NCBI GenBank assembly: GCA_021463345.1
Contig: JAJTYM010000011.1
Coordinates: 16,275-80,274 of the forward strand
Length of the DNA: 64,000 nucleotides
From: Pseudobdellovibrionaceae bacterium
Lineage (GTDB): Bacteria > Bdellovibrionota > Bdellovibrionia > Bdellovibrionales > JAMPXM01
Direction: 5' to 3'
Numbering within the stretch: position 1 is the stretch's first letter; the number at the start of each line of letters is the position of its first letter. Made by a program: the position numbers and the translations under genes. The notes under the pieces were generated by a model. That model ran no database searches. It worked only from the letters and a program-made list of their open reading frames with translations, and was not told the DNA's origin. This document shows, piece after piece, positions 1 through 8,560 of this stretch.

Positions 1-1967
1 CCACCGAGATCTGGGCGAAAGCTTACTGGCCAGAGGGCATCAGGGCCGGTGACCGGGCCCCGATCCTGTTCCTCCTGCACGGCAACCATTCCACATGCGG
101 GATGGGCCGAAGCCCGCGAATCGACAACGACTGTTCCTACACCGTCACCGGCGCGTGCCCGGTCGGCATGACCGTCGCCCCCAGCCATCTCGGCTACGAG
201 TACATCGGCGCGCACATGGCGACGCACGGCTATGTGGCGGTTTCCATCAACGCCAATCGCGCGATCACGTGCGGGTACGGCGCCAGCGACGACTACGGCC
301 TCATCGCCGCGCGCGGCCGCTTGATCCTGAAGCACGCGCTCTTATGGAGTAAGTGGGCGGGATCCGGGGACCTCCCTCCCTCCCTCGGCGTCCCCGGCAA
401 CACGTTCGTCGACGCGATCGACTTCTCGAACACGGGCCTCTTCGGCCACTCCCGCGGCGGCGAGGGGGCCCGGGCCGCGTACGCCATGGCGAAGGAGCCG
501 AGCCACGCGCTGGCCGCGGGAATCCCCGGGCTGAAGATCAAAGGCATCTTCGAGATCGGCGGCACCGACGGCCTCTCCGCCCGGACCTACGACGCCGGCG
601 GCGTCCCATGGGCCCAGCTCCTTCCCATCTGCGACGGCGACGTCACGGACCTCTCGGGCCGCAGGCCGTTCGAACGCATGGCGCAAGCCGCTGGCGAGGG
701 CGACCTCGCTCCCAAAGCGCTGTACATACCCTGGGGCGTGAATCACAACTTCTTCAACTCGGAATGGCAGGAGAACGACTCTCCCGGCTGCGAGAATCAC
801 CACCTGATCTTCCCGAGCCAAGCTTGGGAATCGGAGAAGCAGCGCGCGCTCGGGCTCGCCGCCGTCGCCGACTTCTTCCGCGCGTTCGTCGGCGAGAAGA
901 CCGAGCCGAGCCGCGCGCGTCACTTCAACCCCGCGTATAGAATCCCCGAGATCGTCACCCGCATCACGAATGTCGACCGTGACTACGTGATTTCGCCTTC
1001 CGCACTCCTCACCCGACGCATCGACGATTTCAGCATGCCGACGGGCCGGAGCTCATCGGGCGAAATGAACGCGGCCAACGGCATCGGGATCGAGCACCAA
1101 CGCGATCACCGTTCAAACTCGCCCAGCGCGAAGGTGTCCTGGGACCGCGCCGCCGAAAAGAACTTCTTCCAGGCGAATTGGTCCGCGCCGAGCCGAGCGA
1201 AGTCGATCGAAGGCTTCGCCTCTCTCGACTTCCGAGTGAGCCGGGTGCGAGACCCACGGCGGAACACGACGCTGCAAACCGACTTCTCGGTGCAGCTCGT
1301 TCATTCGGACGATTCGGTTTCCGCCCCGGTGCGAGCCTTGCGATACGGCACGATCCGCGGCCCGGTGAACGCGGCCACCCTCTACCAGACCGTGCGAATC
1401 CCGCTCGAGGCTTTCGCCGGCGCGCGCCTCAGCGATATCCGCGGCGTCAAGTTCGTCTTCGACCGGACGGACCGGGGGTCGCTGCTCTTCGCGCACGTGC
1501 AGGTGTCCTCGCTCCTAAACCTCGACGGGCTCGCCGATCCGCCTTCGCAGCGCTCGCACCCGACCCCCGACCCATCGAGCGATCCGGAGGCGTCGAGCGC
1601 TTGGCCATACGCGCGATTCGCGTGGCCCCCGAAGCGGGCGGCGACGCCCGTCCGGGAACGACGCGCTTTCGTCTTGCGCGCGCGCGGGGTGCGCCATTCC
1701 ATGCAACTCGCGGGCGCAAGCGCGATCGAGCTCACCCTGACGAGCGCCTCGCGGTTCCCGGTGACCGATGATCTGCCTGTGTTGAAGATCGGCGATCGTG
1801 AATTCCGAGCGATTCGTTTCGACAACGGTGACACGCGCAGGCTCATCGTTTCCATCCCGCCCGCGGAATGGGCCGGCCTACGATCAGGACTACCGATGCA
1901 ACTCGAGTACGGACCTCGACTGCTGTTCCGACTGGGCGAGTTCGACCGCTCATGGCTCAAGCGCTGA
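1..1967 (+). CDS. Alpha/beta hydrolase, 5' end outside window
   Basis: The reading frame (codons from base 3) is open from the first base, so the N-terminus lies upstream. An L-L-H-G-N oxyanion-type turn is encoded near 75-85. The nucleophile elbow G-H-S-R-G-G has its Ser codon at 450-452, and a candidate catalytic His lies in G-V-N-H-N-F-F (codon 744-746); an Asp in C-D-G-D-V (about 630-650) could complete the triad. This is the layout of the PAF-acetylhydrolase/chlorophyllase/PETase-like superfamily of esterases. After about base 1000 comes an extra region of roughly 320 residues that looks beta-rich, possibly an accessory or binding domain. A strong hairpin follows the stop. Substrate is not predictable; the fold is fairly certain. 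Confidence 0.8.
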   Translation, partial: TEIWAKAYWPEGIRAGDRAPILFLLHGNHSTCGMGRSPRIDNDCSYTVTGACPVGMTVAPSHLGYEYIGAHMATHGYVAVSINANRAITCGYGASDDYGLIAARGRLILKHALLWSKWAGSGDLPPSLGVPGNTFVDAIDFSNTGLFGHSRGGEGARAAYAMAKEPSHALAAGIPGLKIKGIFEIGGTDGLSARTYDAGGVPWAQLLPICDGDVTDLSGRRPFERMAQAAGEGDLAPKALYIPWGVNHNFFNSEWQENDSPGCENHHLIFPSQAWESEKQRALGLAAVADFFRAFVGEKTEPSRARHFNPAYRIPEIVTRITNVDRDYVISPSALLTRRIDDFSMPTGRSSSGEMNAANGIGIEHQRDHRSNSPSAKVSWDRAAEKNFFQANWSAPSRAKSIEGFASLDFRVSRVRDPRRNTTLQTDFSVQLVHSDDSVSAPVRALRYGTIRGPVNAATLYQTVRIPLEAFAGARLSDIRGVKFVFDRTDRGSLLFAHVQVSSLLNLDGLADPPSQRSHPTPDPSSDPEASSAWPYARFAWPPKRAATPVRERRAFVLRARGVRHSMQLAGASAIELTLTSASRFPVTDDLPVLKIGDREFRAIRFDNGDTRRLIVSIPPAEWAGLRSGLPMQLEYGPRLLFRLGEFDRSWLKR

Positions 1968-1968
1968 C

Positions 1969-1998
1969 CCATCGGCCCGACCGAGGTCGGGCCGATGG
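1969..1998 (+). terminator. 14-bp perfect hairpin after the hydrolase
   Basis: Two 14-base arms (1969-1982 and 1985-1998) are exactly complementary and separated by GA, starting one base after the hydrolase stop. There is no T-run, so it may be a Rho-assisted or mRNA-stabilising hairpin rather than a classical intrinsic terminator. Confidence 0.5.
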
Positions 1999-2094
1999 CC
2001 GGTCCCGGGCACGCCCGTGATCGCCGGTCTTGCGGTCGCCCGGCGCGCGCGGGGACAATATCCGCATACCCCGTGATTCTCACAAGGAGAGCCC

Positions 2095-2841
2095 ATGCGC
2101 CATTCACCCAGCCGCCACGCCGTCCACGCGCTCGCGAGCCTCGCGCTGACGTTTTCGGCGAGCGGCGCGCCAGCCCAGGAACGCACCGAAGCGAAGCCTC
2201 CGGTGCGTGACGCAACGAAAACGAACGAGACCCGCGCCGAGCGCTCCGAAGATGTACCCGCCGAGACGTCCCTGCGTTGGCTAAAAAACGGCAACACCCG
2301 TTTCGTCAAAAAGAATTTCCGCAAAGACGGGCGCGGCGCCGCCGACCGAGATCGTTCGCTCGCAGGGGAAAAGCCACACGCGATCGTGCTCTCGTGCTCG
2401 GATTCCCGCGTGCCCCCGGAAGTCGTCTTCGACCAGGCTCTCGGGGAGATATTCGTCATCCGCGTCGCGGGTGAGGCGCTCGATTCATCGGTGATCGCGA
2501 GCATCGAGTACGCTGTCGAGCGTCTGGGGACGAAATTGATCGTCGTGATGGGGCACACCCGGTGCGACGCCGTCAAAGCCGCCGTCACCGCCAAAACGGA
2601 TGCGGCGACCGATGGTTCCGGTTTCGACAAACTCGTCGCCGACATCCGCCCGCGCCTGAAGACGGTCCTCAAGGGCGAACCGAGCCGGTTCCTCGAAGTG
2701 GAATCCGCGGTCAACGCCGACGGCGTCGCGCGCGAGCTCGTTCAACGCTCGGACGTCATCCGTCGCAAGGTCGAGAGCGGCGGCGTGTCTATCAAAACCG
2801 CCCTCTATCGGCTCGAAACCGGCAAAGTGAGTTTCTATTGA
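2095..2841 (+). CDS. Exported beta-class carbonic anhydrase
   Basis: The 248-residue product interconverts CO2 and bicarbonate. The zinc site of the beta class is complete: C101 and D103 in C-S-D-S-R-V, and H154 and C157 in G-H-T-R-C. Residues 1 to about 28 form a signal peptide (basic start, hydrophobic L-A-S-L-A-L-T-F core, A-P-A-Q cleavage region), so the enzyme should act in the periplasm, whereas most beta-class enzymes are cytoplasmic. An AAGGAGA ribosome site lies 6-7 bases before the ATG. It stands alone and converges on fadE across a hairpin. A second, unexported carbonic anhydrase is at 58450-59103. Confidence 0.92.
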   Translation: MRHSPSRHAVHALASLALTFSASGAPAQERTEAKPPVRDATKTNETRAERSEDVPAETSLRWLKNGNTRFVKKNFRKDGRGAADRDRSLAGEKPHAIVLSCSDSRVPPEVVFDQALGEIFVIRVAGEALDSSVIASIEYAVERLGTKLIVVMGHTRCDAVKAAVTAKTDAATDGSGFDKLVADIRPRLKTVLKGEPSRFLEVESAVNADGVARELVQRSDVIRRKVESGGVSIKTALYRLETGKVSFY

Positions 2842-2862
2842 ACGGGTTTGGCGATGGAGAGC

Positions 2863-2885
2863 GAAGGGCGCGTTCGACGCCCTTC
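2863..2885. terminator. Hairpin between convergent genes
   Basis: GAAGGGCG (2863-2870) and CGCCCTTC (2878-2885) form an 8-bp stem with a 7-base loop, placed between the carbonic anhydrase stop and the end of fadE. It could serve either strand; no long T-run follows. Confidence 0.4.
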
Positions 2886-2915
2886 CGGCGCCGAGCCCGC
2901 CCCCGCGCACCGGAA

Positions 2916-5432
2916 TCAGAGCTTGGCGCCGGAGACCGACATCGGCGCGGGTTGGCCGACGCCGCCGGCGGGCGAGTGGCCCGAAACCCTGCCGCCGACC
3001 GCGTGCTGCAGGTATTCCTCTTGTGAGAAATCGTCGACCTGGATCGCGTCGATGCTCATGTCCTCGGCTTTCCTGAGATCGCTGACCTCGGCCTGAGTGA
3101 TGACGCCCTTTTCGAACGCCGCCTGCACGGCGGCCGGGCCCTTCACCCTCGGCATCGCGCCCTTCTTCACGGCGTCGCGTATCTTCCGCTCGGCCGCTTC
3201 CGCGCGTTTGACGAGCTTGAACGCGTGCTCGTAGCGGCCGAGCGGGTCCTCGACGTCGCTCGACGCGTAGATGCCCTCGGTCAGGCGGTAGCGCTGCTCA
3301 CTGTCCGCCATCATCAGGGACGCGATCTTGTGCGTATGCCCGTCCTTCGGCTCGCCGGCGAGCGCGTTGAGGTTCGACCACCAGCGAAGCGGGCCTTGGA
3401 AGAACCACGTGAGCATGGGCACGCGCATGTTGGCGAAAAGGCCGTCGAACGCCTTCTGGATCTCGTAAAGGCCCTGGTTCAGGCAGAAATGCACGAACGG
3501 CAAATCTTCCTTGCGCTCGCCTTCGGCGACGAAGCGGCGGAGCACGGCGGTCGAAATGTACATCCATGAAAGGATGTCGGCGAAACGGCCGGTGGTCTTC
3601 TCCCGGCGCTTCAGATCGCCGCCGAGCGTGCCCATGGCGATGTCGGCCATGATCGCGAACGACGCCGACGCCCACGTCAGCCGACGGAAGTACCTGCCGA
3701 CGCTGCCGCCGACCGGGCTCGACGCCGCGTAGCCGCGGGTGACGCTCAACACGAACGAGCGGAACGCGTTGCGCACCACGTGCCCGATATGGCCCCAAAA
3801 AGCCGCATCGAACGACTTCACGTCCTTGGCTTCGACGGCCTCGACCTCCCTGAAGGCGTACGGATGGGCGCGCATGGCGCCCTGACCGAAAACGATCAGC
3901 GTGCGGGTCATGATGTTCGCGCCCTCGACCGTGATGCCGATCGGCATCGCGATGTACGTGTGCGCGAGCGTGTTGCGGGGCCCGCGGGAGATCGCCTGCC
4001 CGCCCACGATGTCCATGGCGTCGTTGATGCACTTGCGGCTGATTTCGGTGGCCTGGTACTTCGCCATCGCGGTGACGACCGGCGGCTTGATCCCTTTATC
4101 GAGCGCTCCGCAGGTGTAACGGCGCATGGCCTCGATCAGGTACGCCGAGCCGAAGATGCGCGCCAGCGGCTCCTCGAGACCTTCGAATTTGCCGATCGGC
4201 ATGCCGAACTGCTTGCGCACGCTCGCGTGCGCGGAGACCACGCGCGCGCTGTATTTCACGCCGCCCGCGCTTTGCGCCGGGAGCGAGATACCGCGGCCGG
4301 CGGCGAGGCACTCCATCAGCATCCCCCAACCTTTGCCCGCGCCCTCGATCCCGCCGATGATTTGGTCGACCGGAACGACGACGTCCTTGCCTTGGGTGGG
4401 GCAGTTGTAGAACGGGACTCCGAGCGGATCGTGACGACGGCCGACCACGACGCCGGGGGTTTTCGTCGGGATCAACGCGCAGGTGATGCCGACGTCCTCG
4501 CCCCTGCCGAGCAGGTTCTTCGGGTCGCGCAGGCGGAAAGCCAGGCCCAACAGGGTCGAGATCGACGCGAGCGTGATCCAACGCTTGTTCCAGTTGAGAC
4601 GCACGTACAGCTTGCCGTCATCGCCCTTGAAGAGTTCCCCGCTCGCCGTGAGCGAGCCGGCGTCGGAGCCGGCGGTCGGCTCGGTGAGCGCGAAGCACGG
4701 CATCTCTTCGCCGACGGCGAGCCGCGGCAGGTACTTCTTGCGCTGCTCTTCGGTGCCGTAATGGATCAAAAGCTCCGCGGGCCCGAGCGAATTCGGCACC
4801 ATCACGCTGATGCACGCCGGGATCGAACGGCTCGAGAGCTTCTGGATCACTTCCGAGTGGCAAAGCGCCGAAAACCCGAGCCCGCCGTACTCTTTTGGTA
4901 TGATCATCCCGAGGAACTTCTCTTTTTTCAGGAAGTCCCAGGCTTGCGGCGGGAGGTCGCGCTTCTGCCAGATCTCCCAATCGTCGATCATCGAACAGAG
5001 CTTCTCGACCGGACCGTCGAGGAAGGCTTTTTCCTCGGGAGTCAGCTGGGGGTAAGGCTCGTTCATCAGTTTCTTGAAATCCGGTTTCCCCGAGAACAAA
5101 TCGCCTTCGACCCAGACGACGCCGGCGTCGAGGGCCGTGCGCTCGGTTTCGGAGATCGCCGGCAGGATCTTCGCGATCTGCCTCATGACGATTCCCGAAA
5201 CCAGGGCCTGGCGGATCGGCTTCACGTTGAAGATGATCGCCAACACCGCAGCCGCCCAGAGCAGCCACGGAGGGGCTCCAAAACCCACGAGCGCGACCGC
5301 CGCGGCGAGCGTCCATGCGACGAAAGGCGCGCCGACGTAACCGAGCGCGACAGTGACCAGGACCGCGCCGAGCGCGAACCACGCGGCGTTCGCTCCGAGA
5401 AACGCGCCGTACACATTTTCTAGCGATTCCAC
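2916..5432 (-). CDS. fadE: FadE-type acyl-CoA dehydrogenase
   Basis: This 838-residue protein is close to the length of the FadE subfamily, which carries out the first FAD-dependent oxidation of fatty-acyl-CoA in beta-oxidation. The N-terminus has hydrophobic segments (about 12-68) that suggest membrane attachment, as in other FadE proteins. The acyl-CoA dehydrogenase core follows: P-C-F-A-L-T-E-P-T-A-G-S-D near 245-257, then the FAD/acyl-binding region with G-G-I-E-G-A-G-K-G-W and Q-F-G-M-P-I-G. The C-terminal third resembles the DUF1974 domain specific to this branch. The start lies one base from the stop of the upstream TetR gene, so the two are probably one transcript and the TetR protein its likely regulator. 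Confidence 0.93.
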   Translation of the reverse strand: MESLENVYGAFLGANAAWFALGAVLVTVALGYVGAPFVAWTLAAAVALVGFGAPPWLLWAAAVLAIIFNVKPIRQALVSGIVMRQIAKILPAISETERTALDAGVVWVEGDLFSGKPDFKKLMNEPYPQLTPEEKAFLDGPVEKLCSMIDDWEIWQKRDLPPQAWDFLKKEKFLGMIIPKEYGGLGFSALCHSEVIQKLSSRSIPACISVMVPNSLGPAELLIHYGTEEQRKKYLPRLAVGEEMPCFALTEPTAGSDAGSLTASGELFKGDDGKLYVRLNWNKRWITLASISTLLGLAFRLRDPKNLLGRGEDVGITCALIPTKTPGVVVGRRHDPLGVPFYNCPTQGKDVVVPVDQIIGGIEGAGKGWGMLMECLAAGRGISLPAQSAGGVKYSARVVSAHASVRKQFGMPIGKFEGLEEPLARIFGSAYLIEAMRRYTCGALDKGIKPPVVTAMAKYQATEISRKCINDAMDIVGGQAISRGPRNTLAHTYIAMPIGITVEGANIMTRTLIVFGQGAMRAHPYAFREVEAVEAKDVKSFDAAFWGHIGHVVRNAFRSFVLSVTRGYAASSPVGGSVGRYFRRLTWASASFAIMADIAMGTLGGDLKRREKTTGRFADILSWMYISTAVLRRFVAEGERKEDLPFVHFCLNQGLYEIQKAFDGLFANMRVPMLTWFFQGPLRWWSNLNALAGEPKDGHTHKIASLMMADSEQRYRLTEGIYASSDVEDPLGRYEHAFKLVKRAEAAERKIRDAVKKGAMPRVKGPAAVQAAFEKGVITQAEVSDLRKAEDMSIDAIQVDDFSQEEYLQHAVGGRVSGHSPAGGVGQPAPMSVSGAKL

Positions 5433-5433
5433 G

Positions 5434-6159
5434 TCATCCTCCTACTTTCTTTGCTGAAGCTTTCTTTACCGCAGTTTTGCTGAAGCCGTTTTTCTTCGCT
5501 TTCATCCCATCTTGCCGCGCCGCACACTCTTTGGCGCGCGCCATCTCTAAAATCCCCTTGAAGGAACGCCTCACATGGCTTTCAGCCTTGGGGTCCTCGA
5601 GCATCCTCTTGAAGTGATGGTACCCGAGGACGAACGAGTACGTGCTCCAGGCGAAGAGCTCGGCGTCCAGGTCGTCGCGAAAGTGACCTTCCTCCACCGC
5701 GATCCGCGCCGCCTTCTCGATGTTCCTGATCAAATCCTTCTGCGCTTTCTGGACGAAGTCACGCAGAACTCCGGGCCGGTCATCGAGCTCAATGGATGCC
5801 GAAATGAGGACGCTCCCGCCCGGGAGACGACTCTGGTCATTCAAATGCTCGACCCAATTCTTGAGCATCGCCCGCAGGCGCGGCTCGCCGCGCGGCTGGC
5901 GGAAGGAAGGCCGCAAGACCGCGTCCACGAAACGGTCCACCGCCATTTGCAACACCGAAAGCTGGAGATTGTCTTTTCCCCTGAAATGGGCGAACAGGCC
6001 GCTCTTCGACATGCCGACCGCCTTGGCCAGCTCACCGATGGTGAGGCCTTCGATGCCCTCCAGGCTCGCGATCCGGAGAGCGGTCTCGAGGATGACCGCC
6101 CGGGTTCTTCTCGCGCCACGCCCGTTCATTTGCATCGATCCCACTTCGTCGGTCGCCAT
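5434..6159 (-). CDS. TetR-family regulator, probable control of fadE
   Basis: A 241-residue repressor with an N-terminal helix-turn-helix (about 18-65: E-G-L-T-I-G-E-L-A-K-A-V-G-M-S-K-S-G-L-F) and a ligand-binding C-terminal half, followed by a Lys-rich tail. It is the first gene of a two-gene unit with fadE (1-base spacing), so a fatty-acyl-CoA-responsive repressor role is inferred. The start is unsettled: with the ATG at 6159 a TATTAT -10 (6169-6174) would leave almost no leader. Met codons at 6135 and 6129 (residues 9 and 11) are alternatives and still precede the HTH. A palindrome lies in the promoter. Confidence 0.88.
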   Translation of the reverse strand: MATDEVGSMQMNGRGARRTRAVILETALRIASLEGIEGLTIGELAKAVGMSKSGLFAHFRGKDNLQLSVLQMAVDRFVDAVLRPSFRQPRGEPRLRAMLKNWVEHLNDQSRLPGGSVLISASIELDDRPGVLRDFVQKAQKDLIRNIEKAARIAVEEGHFRDDLDAELFAWSTYSFVLGYHHFKRMLEDPKAESHVRRSFKGILEMARAKECAARQDGMKAKKNGFSKTAVKKASAKKVGG

Positions 6160-6167
6160 ATCTTTTT

Positions 6168-6206
6168 TATAATAGCACGATCGTTCGTTCTATTACAGTC
6201 AATTCC
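6168..6206 (-). promoter_or_regulatory. Promoter region and candidate TetR operator
   Basis: On the minus strand TTGACT (about 6201-6206) and TATTAT (6174-6169) flank an 8-bp perfect palindrome ACGATCGT (6177-6184), embedded in repeated CGTTCGTT-like sequence. The spacing between hexamers (22) is too long for a standard sigma-70 promoter, so the exact -35 is uncertain. On the plus strand the same AT block reads TATAAT (6168-6173). The location, just ahead of the TetR gene, suits autoregulation; this is inference. Confidence 0.35.
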
Positions 6207-6393
6207 AGGCACCTAAGGATTTGAAGTTTCTGCGAAATGGGTGACATGGGACGGCTTAGAGCCGCGCTCCCGCGATCGCAGAGGCGAACGAGACGGGAAA
6301 CCGCGCATGGCACCCGGGTTGCTTCCCGGTGATCCCGCACGGGGTCTGGACTCGACACGCCGAGGGCGGCCCCGAAACAGAGAGGTCCGAAGA

Positions 6394-7053
6394 GTGAACA
6401 TCGTCCCCTTCGTCGTCGGCCTGGTCCTGAGCGCCGTCGCCGCGAGCGGTTGCTCGCGCGAAGCCAGGCCGCGACATGCCCCTTCCCCGACCGTCGCGGC
6501 CGACGACAAAGACGGGGCGAAACTGACCCGCTTCATGACCGAACCTTCGGCCCGCGCCGAGGGGAGCCCCGACGACCAAGGTTCCTCCCGCTACGTGATC
6601 GAGCTCCCCACGGGGGTCGAAGGGAAAACGAAGGCGTTCACGGGGACGATCGGGGGCTACGGTCAAGCGACCTTCGAGAAAACGGACGGCCTCGATCCGG
6701 ATTCACCCGGCCTGCTTTACGTCGTATCGCCCGATCGCGACGCCGACACGCTGATCGCGATCCACTACGCGGACGGCGGCCGCGACTCGGGCGGAACCGC
6801 TTACGCGTTCAAACGCCTCCATAGCGACTCTCCGTTCCGTTTCTCCTGGATGGCGTTCCAGCAAACGTCGAAATCGGCGATCGAGCTCGACACTTACATG
6901 AACGAACAAGAGGCCACCATCAACGAGGCCCTTCAGGCGCAGCGACGGGGAACGACCGCGGGAAAACCCGAAGCCGCCGAGGCCGCGAACGACGGCGCAG
7001 CGACAACGGCCGCTAAAGGACCCGCCCCCGAGGGGACTCCCCGAAGGCGTTGA
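6394..7053 (+). CDS. Lipoprotein of unknown function
   Basis: The GTG at 6394 is chosen because it gives a textbook lipoprotein signal: M-N-I-V-P-F-V-V-G-L-V-L-S-A-V-A-A-S-G-C, lipidated Cys at 20. AG-rich sequence precedes it. The mature part (about 200 residues) has a disordered linker, a middle region with glycine and aromatic residues that may be a small beta domain, and an Ala/Pro/Glu-rich tail that looks disordered. I do not recognise a family. An in-frame extension upstream to about 6241 exists but would bury the signal peptide. It converges on the SH3-like gene. Confidence 0.7.
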   Translation: MNIVPFVVGLVLSAVAASGCSREARPRHAPSPTVAADDKDGAKLTRFMTEPSARAEGSPDDQGSSRYVIELPTGVEGKTKAFTGTIGGYGQATFEKTDGLDPDSPGLLYVVSPDRDADTLIAIHYADGGRDSGGTAYAFKRLHSDSPFRFSWMAFQQTSKSAIELDTYMNEQEATINEALQAQRRGTTAGKPEAAEAANDGAATTAAKGPAPEGTPRRR

Positions 7054-7077
7054 CGACATCGATTTCGCGAACACGCT

Positions 7078-7569
7078 TCATTCGAAGCAATCGCGGCTCA
7101 AGTAACCGTGTCCGCTTTTGCGGAAGGCCTTCACCCAGCCGTCGCCACGCTCCTCGACCCACAGTTTCCTGGCTCCGGCGACCGTGAGGAGAACCGGACT
7201 CGAGGCCGACGGTGATTTATGCATCTTGCAATCGCCGCTGGTGGTGCGGAAGCCTTCCCGCGAAGCGGTCTTGCGCGCGGCCTGGGAAGCCTTGCCGGGT
7301 TTTGGCGCTTTCTTGGGTTCCGCTTTCACGACCTTCTCCGGTTTCATCGGCTTGGCCGGCGTTTCCTCCGGTGCGGCGACGGGCTCTTCGAAGCCCGGCT
7401 CGTCTTTGGCGACGGGCGCGGGAGCGGCCGGCTCGTCGCCCTCGTCCGACGGCTCGTCAATCATGCCGCCGTCATCGAAAAACACGTCGTCGATCTCTTG
7501 AGCGAAAGCGGTCGCCGCGGGAACCGTGACGAGCAACGCGGCAAGCAGAGTGAAAAGAAGAGTCTTCAT
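7078..7569 (-). CDS. Secreted protein with C-terminal SH3-like domain
   Basis: The 163-residue product has an N-terminal signal peptide (1 to about 23, A-F-A-Q cleavage). A long acidic then Lys/Pro/Ala-rich linker (about 25-105) should be disordered and could span the periplasm or peptidoglycan. The C-terminal 55 residues resemble a bacterial SH3 domain: D-C-K-M-H-K-S-P-S-A, V-A-G-A-R-K-L-W-V, G-D-G-W-V-K-A-F and G-H-G-Y-L-S-R-D-C. Two Cys in that domain could form a disulphide. Such domains often bind cell-wall or protein ligands; no catalytic domain is present. Confidence 0.75.
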   Translation of the reverse strand: MKTLLFTLLAALLVTVPAATAFAQEIDDVFFDDGGMIDEPSDEGDEPAAPAPVAKDEPGFEEPVAAPEETPAKPMKPEKVVKAEPKKAPKPGKASQAARKTASREGFRTTSGDCKMHKSPSASSPVLLTVAGARKLWVEERGDGWVKAFRKSGHGYLSRDCFE

Positions 7570-7887
7570 TCGATGCCCCTGGTTGTTATGTCCGAACGGC
7601 GCGCGAGGCTGGACCTGGCGCGCGCACCGAACAACTCGGTCTGTTTATCCGTCTGTTCATCGGACGGATGCGGACCGGGCCTGAAAGGTTTTGGGAGACG
7701 AACACCGGCCCGCGCCGAAATCCGTGCAAACGTCTTGCGCTCCGACGAGGCCTACGGCCTGGGCGCGGACTCGGCGGCGCGCGTCGTGAGAACACAGGGG
7801 CTTTTGGATAAGATCGTGGATCGCAACACGCAAGACGGCGCCTGGCACCGCGAACGGCGGCGGGAAAAACCGCGTGGGAAAGACCGC
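7570..7887. other. 318-bp divergent intergenic region with an inverted repeat
   Basis: No gene is supported here; the reading frame that runs through it has no start with a ribosome site until 7888. ATCCGTC (7647-7653) and GACGGAT (7663-7669) form a 7-bp inverted repeat with a 9-base centre. This is a possible operator or hairpin between the divergent SH3-like and thioesterase genes. Confidence 0.4.
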
Positions 7888-8418
7888 ATGAACCTCTACT
7901 TCCGCCTGCTCAGACTCCTGCTCACCGCCCGGCTCCGCGGGACCATCGACATGGTGGGCGACGAATCCGAACTCGACTTCCGCGTCCTGCCCAACGATCT
8001 CGACCTCAACATGCACATGAACAACGGCCGGTACTTCACGCTGATGGACCTGGGCCGCGTCGATCTGATCGCGCGAACGGGCCTGCTTCCGGTCTGCCTG
8101 CGGCGGAAGTGGGCGCCGGTGGTGGGCGCGGCGAAAATGAACTTCATGCGCCCGCTCAACCCCTTCCAAAAATTCCACCTGCGCACCCGATTGAGCGGCT
8201 GGGACGAGAAGTGGCTCTACCTCGAGCAGTCGTTCGTCACCGAGGACGGCAAAATCGCGGCGCTGGGGACGGTGAAAGGCCTCTTTCGCGGACGCGACGG
8301 GAACGTGCCGACGGCCCTGATCTGGGACGAACTCGGCATAAAGGCGCCCGGCACGTTCGCTCCGGGCGAAACCGGCGCGCGCTTCGCCGAACGCCCTTTG
8401 AACGCCGGGCCTCAATAG
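7888..8418 (+). CDS. Hotdog-fold acyl-CoA thioesterase-like protein
   Basis: The 176-residue product carries the 4HBT/THEM6-type hotdog signature around D-L-D-L-N-M-H-M-N-N-G-R-Y (about 40-52), where the Asn/His/Asp cluster normally includes the active-site residue. This is followed by the central helix M-D-L-G-R-V-D-L and strands ending with a K-G-L-F-R-G segment. The family hydrolyses acyl thioesters or acts on related acyl donors. The ATG at 7888 is preferred over the long upstream in-frame extension because the hotdog begins soon after it and GGGAAAG lies just before. Physiological substrate unknown. Confidence 0.82.
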   Translation: MNLYFRLLRLLLTARLRGTIDMVGDESELDFRVLPNDLDLNMHMNNGRYFTLMDLGRVDLIARTGLLPVCLRRKWAPVVGAAKMNFMRPLNPFQKFHLRTRLSGWDEKWLYLEQSFVTEDGKIAALGTVKGLFRGRDGNVPTALIWDELGIKAPGTFAPGETGARFAERPLNAGPQ

Positions 8419-8560
8419 CCCGCTTGGCCGAAGAGGCTCTCGCAGCGGGGATGGGAGGAGGAGGCGCATCCCAGGACCTTCGCATGCGGAATCTTCAAAG
8501 CCCTGGGGTCGCGCCGCGCGCTTTGACAGCCGGCGAGGCCACCTTGTAAAGTCGCTCTCT

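Noticed and set aside
3780..5423. Long open frame (547 codons) on the plus strand opposite fadE
   Set aside because: It mirrors the codon pattern of fadE in high-GC DNA, is rich in Arg/His/Asp and has no motif or ribosome site.
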